From Amycolatopsis anabasis (GTDB taxonomy: Bacteria > Actinomycetota > Actinomycetes > Mycobacteriales > Pseudonocardiaceae): a stretch of 64,000 bases of DNA. Positions 43,061-50,888 of this stretch are shown one piece after another (position 1 is the first letter of the stretch; each line of letters begins with the position of its first letter). The notes below the pieces were generated by a model, which did no database searches, was not told the DNA's origin, and worked only from the letters and a program-made list of their open reading frames with translations. The translations under genes were made by a program, and so were the position numbers. Location: NCBI RefSeq assembly GCF_009765355.1, contig NZ_VTHK01000040.1, forward strand, positions 19,870 through 83,869, written 5' to 3'.

Positions 43061-45229
43061 TCATTCGCAGAACCAGCGCAGGACGTTCGCGGTCACCCGC
43101 GACACGTCGTTGTCGTCCCCGTTGTGCGACAAGGCCCCGCACCAGCCGATCGAACCGGTGGCGAACACCGTGCCCCCGCCCGCGGTCTCCAGCAGGGTCA
43201 GATCGGCGCGGCGGTGGTCGACCGGATCGGCGTGCGGATGCGGGAACGCCGGACCGGTGTGGGCGGACATGTACTGCTCGCCGAGCATCGCCCGCCCGAG
43301 CAGCCGGACGTCCGGTGGCGACCCCAGCAGCGGATCGACCCCGTCGGTCTCGAAGGACGCGGCGCCGTCCAGCACCGAGCCGAAGGGACCGAGCGGGGAG
43401 GCGACGTCCACCCCGGCGAAGATCCGTTCGGACACCCCGTCCCCGGCGCCGATCAGGAGCGTGTAGGACGTGCCGGTGGTCATCCCGGCGGCGGTCGAAC
43501 CGATCCCGAACAACCGGTGCGCCGACCGGCCCCGTTCGGCCCACAGCCCGCCCGGTTCCCCGGTGCACGCCAGGTGCCCCTCCCCCGGTTCGCTTTCCCA
43601 GGTCCGCACGCCCGAGTACCCGCGACGCAGTTCGGCCGCGTGGCGGCGCGCCGGATCGATCGCGGTGACCCAGTACGCGCCGTTGCCCCCGAGGTAACCG
43701 AACTTCCCGCCCCTGTCGAGATGCGTGGCGACCGCGTCCAGCATCGCACCGGTCCAGTACTCCGGATGGCTCCCGGTGATCACCGCGTGGTACCCGGCCA
43801 GCGCCTCGGCGCCCTCGGCGTCGAGATCGTGATCGGTGAGCACGTCGAACGCGAATCCCCGCCGCTCCAGCCAGCCGATCAGCGCCACGTCCTCGCTGTA
43901 CTGGTGCGGTCCGCTGACGTACCGGAAGAGGTGGTCGTCGCGCATGCCCAGCAGCGGGCGCAGCGCGGACACCGCGCACACCCCGCTGCCGTCGGCGTGC
44001 CGGTCGTACAGGCTGTGCAAGTTGTTGTCCCGGGCGAACTTCGCCGCCACCTCCCGGGGATCCTCCGGCCGGACCGGCTGCCGCAGGTGGTCGAGCGCGT
44101 AGGCGAGGTAGCTCAGCGTCGGCACGAGCAGCAGCAGCGGCGCCCGGGCGGCGTCCGGCCGGGGCCGCACGAAGAACGGCACCCGGTCCACACCGTCCTC
44201 AGTGGACAGTTCGACCGCGTAGCATCCGGGGTCCAGGCGCGGCGGCAGATCGAGTTCGAGCACCGGCGCCCAGCCCGCGTCCCCCAGGTCGTCGGCGTGG
44301 AAGTGGACGGCGCCGTAGCCCCGGTCGGCGTACCGCCAGTCCAGCACGTCCCCGGTCCAGTCGTGCCCGGTGACCGCGCGTGTCGGCAGGTTGTGCAACC
44401 ACCCGTGGTGCCCGTCGGCCACGTCCACCAGGCGATCCCCGCCGATGTCGTGCGCGAGATCCCACCACGCGCGGGCGCCGAGCCCGGCCGGGGACACCTG
44501 CCCGGTGGCCAGTTCCCGGAGTTCCCCGGTGGTCAGCGGCCGGTCGAAGACGACCGGGCCGTCCAGCTTCCCGTCCAGGTTGCCGGTGATCTCGCCGGCA
44601 GCGTCCCGGAAGGCGGCGAGCAGCAGCGGCGGGCCGCCCGGCCGGAGGTCCCCGCCGGGCGGGATCAGGTACTCGCGCGGCCCGCCTTCGGAGGCGAGCG
44701 GATCCCGCGGCCGGATCGTCAGCCGGGCGCCCTCGCCCGGGTCGTAGCAGCCCGCCAGGAAGTACCAGCGGCGCGGATGCGGGGCGAAGTCGGACCGCAC
44801 CGACACCACCCGCTCGGCGGTGCGCACCTCGAACGCGATCCGCCCGTCGGCGAGCACGGACAGTCCCGCGAACGGGCCGTTCGCGGGGTCGCCCTGGGTC
44901 AGGATCCCGGCGCGGTCGGCGGGACGTGCCGTCGGCCAGAACCACACCGCGAAGGTGACCGCACCGGTCAGTTCCGGTGGCCTGGCCACCAGGCCGTACG
45001 AACCGAGGTCCAGGGACTGCCGGGGAACCTCGACCCGCGCCGGGGCCCCGATGTCGACCGGCGTGCGGACCGGTTCGGTTCCGTCGTGGGAGATCCGCAG
45101 GATCCGCACGGCGGCGTCGGGCGTGGTGGCGCTGGCCGAAACCGCGATCCGCTCCCCCGGCCGCGCGGAGAACCGGTCGGTGTAGCCGGCGACCGGCGCG
45201 GTGCGGTGGTCCACCGGGCGCCGGGTCAT
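43061..45229 (-). CDS. N,N-dimethylformamidase-like large subunit (iron amidohydrolase)
   Basis: This 722-residue protein resembles the large (beta) subunit of N,N-dimethylformamidase, a mononuclear-iron amide hydrolase. An N-terminal LamG-like beta domain (about 60-260) precedes the catalytic alpha/beta part. ITGSHPEYWTG holds His488 and Glu490, and Tyr408 in LYDRHADGSG lies 80 residues before the His, close to the Tyr440/His519/Glu521 iron ligands I recall for the Paracoccus enzyme. No gene for the small DmfA1 subunit is seen nearby. ATG 45229 overlaps the SDR stop as ATGA. It may hydrolyse an N-alkyl amide, but the substrate is unknown. Confidence 0.82.
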   Translation of the reverse strand: MTRRPVDHRTAPVAGYTDRFSARPGERIAVSASATTPDAAVRILRISHDGTEPVRTPVDIGAPARVEVPRQSLDLGSYGLVARPPELTGAVTFAVWFWPTARPADRAGILTQGDPANGPFAGLSVLADGRIAFEVRTAERVVSVRSDFAPHPRRWYFLAGCYDPGEGARLTIRPRDPLASEGGPREYLIPPGGDLRPGGPPLLLAAFRDAAGEITGNLDGKLDGPVVFDRPLTTGELRELATGQVSPAGLGARAWWDLAHDIGGDRLVDVADGHHGWLHNLPTRAVTGHDWTGDVLDWRYADRGYGAVHFHADDLGDAGWAPVLELDLPPRLDPGCYAVELSTEDGVDRVPFFVRPRPDAARAPLLLLVPTLSYLAYALDHLRQPVRPEDPREVAAKFARDNNLHSLYDRHADGSGVCAVSALRPLLGMRDDHLFRYVSGPHQYSEDVALIGWLERRGFAFDVLTDHDLDAEGAEALAGYHAVITGSHPEYWTGAMLDAVATHLDRGGKFGYLGGNGAYWVTAIDPARRHAAELRRGYSGVRTWESEPGEGHLACTGEPGGLWAERGRSAHRLFGIGSTAAGMTTGTSYTLLIGAGDGVSERIFAGVDVASPLGPFGSVLDGAASFETDGVDPLLGSPPDVRLLGRAMLGEQYMSAHTGPAFPHPHADPVDHRRADLTLLETAGGGTVFATGSIGWCGALSHNGDDNDVSRVTANVLRWFCE

Positions 45230-45984
45230 CGCGCACCGCCCAGCGACTGCCCGCCGTCCACCGGGATCACCGCACCGGTGAGGTGGCGGGCCTGGTCCGA
45301 GGCGAGCAGCAGCACCAGGGCCACCAGGTCGGCGGGGGACGCGATCCGGGCGAGCGGGATCTTCGCGAGCCATTCCGCCCGCGCCACCGGATCGGCGAGC
45401 GCCTGCCGGGTGAACGGGGTGTCGACCGGCCCCGGCGCGATCGCGTTCACCCGGATCCCGAACTCGGCCAGTTCCAGCGCCGCGGACCGGGTCAGCGCGT
45501 TCACCGCGGCCTTCGTGGCCTCGTAGTGCCCGAGCCCGACGGTCGGCTGGAGCGCGCCCACCGAACTGATGTTCACGATCGCGCCCCCGGACCCGTGGTC
45601 GATCATCGCGTTGGCCACGGCCTGGGTCACCAGGAACGTGCCCGCCACGTTGACCTGCCACACGGCGGTGAACGCGGCCAGCGGCAGCGACCGCAGCGGC
45701 CCCGCGCCACCGACCACCCCGGCGCTGTTCACCAGCACCCGGATCGGCCCGAGCCCGGCCGCCGCCGCGACCGCGGCCGCCACCGAGTCCGGTTCGCGCA
45801 CGTCGAGTTCGACGCCGAGCCCGCCGATCCGGTCGGCCGTCGCGCGCGCCCCGGCGCCGTTCAGATCGGCGACCACGACCCGTGCCCCGGCCCCGGCCAG
45901 CACGGTGGCCACCGCCTCGCCGATACCGCCGGCCCCACCGGTCACCAGCGCGACCTGCCCGTCGTACTCCGTCAGGACACTCAT
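45226..45984 (-). CDS. Short-chain dehydrogenase/reductase
   Basis: This 252-residue classical SDR oxidises or reduces an alcohol/ketone with NAD(P). Motifs are the Rossmann TGGAGGIGEAV (about 16-26), NSAGVVG (NNAG equivalent), the catalytic Ser in NISSVG, YEATKAAV (YxxxK), and the C-terminal IPVDGGQSLG. An Asp at the end of the second strand (VVVADLNG) suggests NAD preference. It is coupled by ATGA overlaps to both the upstream methyltransferase and the downstream amidohydrolase genes. Confidence 0.93.
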   Translation of the reverse strand: MSVLTEYDGQVALVTGGAGGIGEAVATVLAGAGARVVVADLNGAGARATADRIGGLGVELDVREPDSVAAAVAAAAGLGPIRVLVNSAGVVGGAGPLRSLPLAAFTAVWQVNVAGTFLVTQAVANAMIDHGSGGAIVNISSVGALQPTVGLGHYEATKAAVNALTRSAALELAEFGIRVNAIAPGPVDTPFTRQALADPVARAEWLAKIPLARIASPADLVALVLLLASDQARHLTGAVIPVDGGQSLGGAR

Positions 45985-46964
45985 GCTGCCTCGGCGATGA
46001 CCACGCGCGGGCTGCCCGGCAGCGCGCGGGTTTCCAGCCAGCGCCAGCCGGTTTCCGCCAGCCAGTCCCGCACCTCGGACTCCGGGTACACCACGGTCCC
46101 GTCCACCACCAGGTACTCCCCCGCGAACAACGCGTCCAGGCGGCGGCCCTCGGCCGGTTCGAGCAGGAAATCCAGTACCAGCAACCGAGCGCCCGCCTCG
46201 GCGACCTCGCGGGCCTTGCCGAGGATGACGCGGTTCTCCCCGGCGTGGTAGCGGTGGACGACGTGCTCGAGCAGCACCACGTCGTAGCGTCCGGGCACCG
46301 GATCGGTGAGCACGTCGAGGTCGTGGAACTCGATGCGGTCGCGGAGTTCCGGCGAAGCCGCGTTCCGGGCGGCGTCGAGCAGATCCCCGGTCGCCGCGAA
46401 CACGCCACCGAGCCCGGGGTGACGCGCGACGGCCTCGGTGAGGAACGCGGGCGTCAGCCCGGCCAGGTCGAGCATCCGCCGGTGCCGACCGAAGTCGTAG
46501 TGCTCGGCGAGCAGCAACGCGTGCAGCGAGTTGTAGGTCTGCACGCCACCGAGGAACACGTCCATCCGGTCGCCGTCGAGCGCGAACGGGGCGGGCCCGG
46601 CGCTGCGCGCGGAGTCCGCATAGGACTCCCAGTGCGGGTAGCTCAGCTGGTCCCAGAAGGTCAGGAACCGCCGCAGATCCGGGCCTTCGCCCCGCCCGCT
46701 CAGGTACGCGGCGGCCGCCTCCGAGTTCCGGTATCGGCCGTCCGCCCAGGTGAGCAGGCGCAGCCCGACCATCGCGTCGGCCAGGATGCGGGCGGACCGC
46801 TCGGGCAGCCCGGTCCGTTCGGCGAGTTCACCGGCGGTGACCGGCTCGTCCTCGATCGCGGCGAACAAGCCGACCTCGGCGGCGGTGAACAACTGCTTCG
46901 CGGCCATGAATCCGGTCGCCGCGTGCAGGATCGGCGCGGGGTTGGCGGCAGCACTCTCGTTCAA
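45981..46964 (-). CDS. O-methyltransferase-family protein with winged-helix dimerisation domain
   Basis: This 327-residue SAM-dependent methyltransferase is of the methyltransferase_2 type. The N-terminal dimerisation/winged-helix domain includes MAAKQLFTAAEVGLFAAIE and LAERTGLPERSARILADA. The SAM domain follows: RRMLDLAGLTPAFLTE in place of the common DxGGGxG loop, then FHDLDVLTDPVPGRYDVVLL and VLDFLLEP. TTG 46964 overlaps the previous stop as TTGA, with GAGGAG upstream. Loss of the glycine-rich loop raises doubt about methyl transfer. It lies between the alcohol dehydrogenase and SDR genes of the operon. Confidence 0.8.
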   Translation of the reverse strand: MNESAAANPAPILHAATGFMAAKQLFTAAEVGLFAAIEDEPVTAGELAERTGLPERSARILADAMVGLRLLTWADGRYRNSEAAAAYLSGRGEGPDLRRFLTFWDQLSYPHWESYADSARSAGPAPFALDGDRMDVFLGGVQTYNSLHALLLAEHYDFGRHRRMLDLAGLTPAFLTEAVARHPGLGGVFAATGDLLDAARNAASPELRDRIEFHDLDVLTDPVPGRYDVVLLEHVVHRYHAGENRVILGKAREVAEAGARLLVLDFLLEPAEGRRLDALFAGEYLVVDGTVVYPESEVRDWLAETGWRWLETRALPGSPRVVIAEAA

Positions 46965-48082
46965 CAAAGCTCCTCGGTTCCGAAGGCGATGACCGGTTTG
47001 ATCGCGGTCATCGCGGCCATGCCCGCCAAAGCGCTGGTCGCGGCGGCCAGCTCGATCGGCGGGGCGAACATCGCGTTCCAGTCGAAGCGGTCGCGGTTCC
47101 CCGCGAGGAACCGCAACGCGCGGTCCAAATCGGACACGTCCCCGTTCAGCGAGCCGAGCACGCGCAGCTCGCGCCCCATCACCACGCCCGGCGGGACGGC
47201 GACGGCGTCCGGACCGGCCAGGCCGACCACCACATGCGTGCCGCGCTGACCGCACATCAGCACGCCCTCGTAGTTGGTCGTCGGCGAACCGGCGAAGTCG
47301 AACACCAGATCGGCGCCGCGCGCACCGGTCAGCTCGGCGACCCGGGCCACCCGGTCGTCCGGATCGGGCACCTCCTCGACCGAGACCACTTCGTCCGCGC
47401 CCCACCGGCGGGCGAGCGCGAGCCGGTCGTCCGGGGCGCCGAGCGTGATGACCAGCCCGGCGCCGGAAGCCCGGGCCAGCGCGGTGCCGAACAGGCCGAG
47501 CGGACCCGCGCCCTGCACGACCACGGTCGCCCCGGGCGGCACACCACCGGCCCGGTCGAACGCGCGCACCACGGTCTTGCCCGCGCAGCCCGCCGCGGCG
47601 GCCCAGGTGGCCGGAACGTCGTCGGGCACCACCAGCCGCGCCGACCCCGGCGAGACCCAGCAGTACTCGGTGAGGCCGCCGGTGACGTACGGCGCCCGGT
47701 CCGCGCGCTGGCGGAACCCGTAGCCGCGGTCGGCGCACAACACCGGTTCCCGCAGCACCGCGCAGCCGTGGCAGCGCCCGCAGGCCGATTCCGACCAGAC
47801 CAGCCGGGTGCCGAGCTCGACCGGGCGGCCGAGGGCGTCGGTGTCCGCACCCGCGCCGAGCGCCACGACCCGGCCGGTCATCTCGTGCCCGAGCACGATC
47901 GGCAGCTCCACGAACGGCATCCCGCCCTGCCACAGGTGCGCGTCGGTGCCGCACAGCGTGGTCCGCTCCAGCCGGACCAGGGCCGCACCGGGGTCCGGCC
48001 GGGGCGGCAGGGGAAGGTCCTCCAGCACCAGCGGTTTCCGGTACGCGCGCAGCACCGCCGCGCGGGTGGTCTCCGGGATCAT
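46961..48082 (-). CDS. Zinc-dependent alcohol dehydrogenase
   Basis: This 373-residue medium-chain dehydrogenase has the catalytic zinc ligands TTLCGTDAH and LGHEMTG, and the structural zinc lobe CGRCHGCAVLREPVLC. The Rossmann part has VVVQGAGPLGLFGTALARASGAG. It is likely to oxidise a small or aryl alcohol to an aldehyde or ketone in the pathway. ATG 48082 overlaps the dienelactone hydrolase stop as ATGA. Subfamily specificity is not clear. Confidence 0.92.
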   Translation of the reverse strand: MIPETTRAAVLRAYRKPLVLEDLPLPPRPDPGAALVRLERTTLCGTDAHLWQGGMPFVELPIVLGHEMTGRVVALGAGADTDALGRPVELGTRLVWSESACGRCHGCAVLREPVLCADRGYGFRQRADRAPYVTGGLTEYCWVSPGSARLVVPDDVPATWAAAAGCAGKTVVRAFDRAGGVPPGATVVVQGAGPLGLFGTALARASGAGLVITLGAPDDRLALARRWGADEVVSVEEVPDPDDRVARVAELTGARGADLVFDFAGSPTTNYEGVLMCGQRGTHVVVGLAGPDAVAVPPGVVMGRELRVLGSLNGDVSDLDRALRFLAGNRDRFDWNAMFAPPIELAAATSALAGMAAMTAIKPVIAFGTEELC

Positions 48083-48822
48083 GCGCGGGCCCCGGAATGG
48101 GCGGCGATGAAGTCGAGCACCTGTTTCCAGGCGTGGGCGCAGGTCTCGGCGTGTTCGGCGAACTCGCCGTCGAAGAACGAATGCGGGGCGCGGTCGTAGA
48201 GCACGAACCGGTGCTGGACACCGGCCGCGGTCAGCTCGGTGTGGAACCGTTGCGCGTCCTCGGCCGGGGTGAGCGCGTCCGCGCCCGCGGCCAGCACGAG
48301 CAGCGGGGCCCGCATCTCCGGGATGAAGTCCCGGCATTCGTCCGGGCGGCCGTAGCAGCCGATCACCCCGGCCAGCCGATCGTCCACAGCGGACTGCGCC
48401 CAGGACATCGCGCCGCCCAGGCAGAACCCGACGGTGAACACCGAGCCACCGGCCGCGCACAGGTGGCTGACCGCCGCACGGATGTCAGCGGCCGAGTGTT
48501 CCGGCCGCAACCGCTGAACGTGGGCGAACCCGTCGAAATCCGGCCCGCGCTCGTCGTCGAGTGCCGTGCGGCCGTAGTAGTCGATCGCCAGCGCGGTGAC
48601 CCCCGCTTCGGCGAACCGGCGGGCCAGATCCCGGTAGAACTCGTGCAGTCCCCGGACATCGGGCAGCAACACCACCGCCGCGCCGGACGGCTCCGCCGGA
48701 ACCGCGCGGTAGGCGAGCACGCGGTTGCCGTCCGCGGCACGCAGTTCGAGTTCGCCGGACTCGGCCACCGCACCCGGGGTCCCCGGTGGCGCGGGCGGCC
48801 GGGATTCCTCACCATGACACAT
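48079..48822 (-). CDS. Dienelactone hydrolase family protein
   Basis: This 247-residue alpha/beta hydrolase has the dienelactone hydrolase Cys nucleophile in VGFCLGGAMSW. The Asp in AAGADALTPAEDA and the His in APHSFFDG complete the triad. Members hydrolyse lactones or esters in aromatic catabolism. ATG 48822 follows AAAGGAC. It is the sixth gene of the left operon, 24 bases after the transporter permease gene and ATGA-coupled to the alcohol dehydrogenase gene. Confidence 0.9.
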   Translation of the reverse strand: MCHGEESRPPAPPGTPGAVAESGELELRAADGNRVLAYRAVPAEPSGAAVVLLPDVRGLHEFYRDLARRFAEAGVTALAIDYYGRTALDDERGPDFDGFAHVQRLRPEHSAADIRAAVSHLCAAGGSVFTVGFCLGGAMSWAQSAVDDRLAGVIGCYGRPDECRDFIPEMRAPLLVLAAGADALTPAEDAQRFHTELTAAGVQHRFVLYDRAPHSFFDGEFAEHAETCAHAWKQVLDFIAAHSGARA

Positions 48823-48846
48823 GTCTGTCCTTTCCGGACTCTCGGC

Positions 48847-49713
48847 TCAGGCCAGTTCGTCCCAGCGGTCCCGGCGGCGGCTCCACACCAGCACGATCAG
48901 GATCGCCAGGAAGGGCAGGACACCGCGGTACTCCTGGATCTGGGCCCAGGTGCTCGCCACGCTCTGCAGGATGCCGAGCACCATCCCGCCCAGCAGGGTC
49001 AACGGGAAACTGCGGAACCCGCCGACCAGGGCGGCCGCCAGCGCCGGCGTGATCAGCAGGGCCTGGGACCCGAAATCGCTGGCGAACTGACCCGCGATGA
49101 TCATGATCGCCAGGGCGCTCGCCGCGCCGGTCGTCGCCCAGACCACCATGGACAGCCGGGGCACCGGGATGCCGATGAGTTCGGCGGTGGTCGGGCGTTC
49201 GGCCAGCGCCCGCAGCAGCAGTCCGGCGCGGGTGCGCCGCAGCAGCACCACCGGCAGGACCGCGAACAGCACCGCGAGCAGCGTGGTGATCACCGCCATC
49301 CAGGTGACCACCACCCCGCCGAGGGTGAACGCGGGCGTGTCGAAGGGCGTCGGGAACCGGTGCGGGTGCTGGGCGCCGAACAGCCGCAACCCGAGCGCGA
49401 TGAACGAGGTGTACACCGCGACCGTGACCGCCGCCTTGATCCCCTCGCTCGCCTCGGCGAACCAGCGCACCATGACCAGGCCGACGAGCGCGTGCACGGC
49501 GGCCCCGGCGACCAGCCCGGCGAGCACCGCGAGGAACAGCGGCAGGCCGCGCTCGTAGAGCAGGACCATGGTGAACGCGCCGAACGCGCCCACCGCCGCC
49601 TGGGCGAAGTTGACCACCGCGACCAGCCGGTGGGTAAGCAGGATCGACAGGCCCATCAGCGCGTACGCGCCCCCGGTGACCAGTCCCGCGATCGCCGCGG
49701 ACAGGGTGAGCAC
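48847..49713 (-). CDS. Branched-chain amino acid-type ABC transporter permease (LivH-like)
   Basis: This 288-residue inner-membrane permease has about eight hydrophobic segments. The LivH signatures are GGAYALMGLSILLTHRLVAVVNFAQ near the N-terminus and AFGAFTM after it, with RALAERPTTAELIGIPVPRL as the EAA-like coupling loop. GTG 49713 is used. It is ten bases after the substrate-binding lipoprotein gene. With the fused LivM-LivG protein and LivF-like ATPase it forms a complete importer. Confidence 0.9.
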   Translation of the reverse strand: MLTLSAAIAGLVTGGAYALMGLSILLTHRLVAVVNFAQAAVGAFGAFTMVLLYERGLPLFLAVLAGLVAGAAVHALVGLVMVRWFAEASEGIKAAVTVAVYTSFIALGLRLFGAQHPHRFPTPFDTPAFTLGGVVVTWMAVITTLLAVLFAVLPVVLLRRTRAGLLLRALAERPTTAELIGIPVPRLSMVVWATTGAASALAIMIIAGQFASDFGSQALLITPALAAALVGGFRSFPLTLLGGMVLGILQSVASTWAQIQEYRGVLPFLAILIVLVWSRRRDRWDELA

Positions 49714-49723
49714 GAACGGCCTC

Positions 49724-50878
49724 CTAGGTTTGCGGGAGCGTGAGGAAGTCGGGCGTGGCGACGGTCCACTGGCCGTTCTCCAGCTTGACGATCTTGGACG
49801 CCTGGTTCGGCGAATGCGCGTCCGCGCCGCCGAACACGAACGGGGTGCCGAGCATGGGATCGGCGATCGGCGCCATGTCGTGCAGCGCCTTGTTCACCGA
49901 GTCCTTGGTGATCTCGCCCTGGATGCCCTGCAACACGTTCACCATGAACTTCGCGGCGAGGTAGCCGCCCTGCGAGAACGCGGTCGCCGGCGCGCCCGCG
50001 CGCTGGACCGTCTCCCGCCATTCCTTGTTCGCCGCGCTGTCCGCGGTGTAGGGCTCGAACTCGCTGCCCGCGTAGATCTTCAGGCCCAGCCCGCCGACCG
50101 CCCTGGCCACACTGTCCGTATAGGACGGTGCCAGCAGCAGGAAGTTGACGTCGGTCATGCCCTGCGTCTTCGCCGCCTGCAGCCACGGCACCACGAGCTG
50201 CTCGGTCGGGTTGAACAGCACCGCGTCGCACCCCGCCTGCTTGGCGCGCAACAGGTACGGGGTCAGATCGCCGCTCTGCTGCACGGTCAGATCGTTGACC
50301 ACGAGCTGCTGACCGGTCAGCGCCGACCACCGGCCCAGCGCCTGCCGCACCGCCTCCTCGCTGCCCGGCAGCACCACGGTGAAGTTGCACACCCGCTTCG
50401 CGCCCAGTGCCTCCGAGGCGTACTTCAGCACCGCGGTCATCAGCGTGAACGGGCCGACGTTGACCGGCGCGATGTTCGGGCTGCCGAAGCACTTCGGGCT
50501 CGCGCCCACGGCCATCACGGAACTGATCGACTGCTGCTTGTAGAAGCCGCCGTTGACGTCGCAGTCGGTGAAACTGGCCGAACCGGCCATCGCCACCACG
50601 TCCGCGTCGAGCAGTTCCCGGGCCACCTGCGCGGTCCGCTGCGGGTTGCCCGCGTCGTCCTTGACGACGTACTCGATCTTCTTCCCGTTGATCCCGCCCC
50701 GGTTGTTGACATCGGTGAACACCTGGGTCGCGGTCTGGACCACGTCCGTGGTGACGAAGTTCCCGGTGAGCCCGGCCACCGCCCCGATCTTGATCGTGTC
50801 ACCGCCGCCGGAATCGCAGGCGGTCAGCCCGGCGGCCAGCACGACGGCGGACGCGAGCAGGCGAGTTCTTCCTCGCAT
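49724..50878 (-). CDS. Branched-chain amino acid-type ABC transporter substrate-binding lipoprotein
   Basis: This 384-residue periplasmic-binding-protein-like lipoprotein has the lipobox LTAC at residues 18-21. The type 1 binding fold is shown by IKIGAVAGLTGNFVTTDVVQ, VVKDDAGNPQRTAQVARELL and the C-terminal VFGGADAHSPNQASKIVKL. Proteins of this group bind amides, aromatic acids and polyols as well as amino acids, so it probably captures the compound degraded by the surrounding enzymes. It is ten bases after the fused permease-ATPase gene. Confidence 0.9.
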   Translation of the reverse strand: MRGRTRLLASAVVLAAGLTACDSGGGDTIKIGAVAGLTGNFVTTDVVQTATQVFTDVNNRGGINGKKIEYVVKDDAGNPQRTAQVARELLDADVVAMAGSASFTDCDVNGGFYKQQSISSVMAVGASPKCFGSPNIAPVNVGPFTLMTAVLKYASEALGAKRVCNFTVVLPGSEEAVRQALGRWSALTGQQLVVNDLTVQQSGDLTPYLLRAKQAGCDAVLFNPTEQLVVPWLQAAKTQGMTDVNFLLLAPSYTDSVARAVGGLGLKIYAGSEFEPYTADSAANKEWRETVQRAGAPATAFSQGGYLAAKFMVNVLQGIQGEITKDSVNKALHDMAPIADPMLGTPFVFGGADAHSPNQASKIVKLENGQWTVATPDFLTLPQT

Positions 50879-50888
50879 CGCAGTTCTC

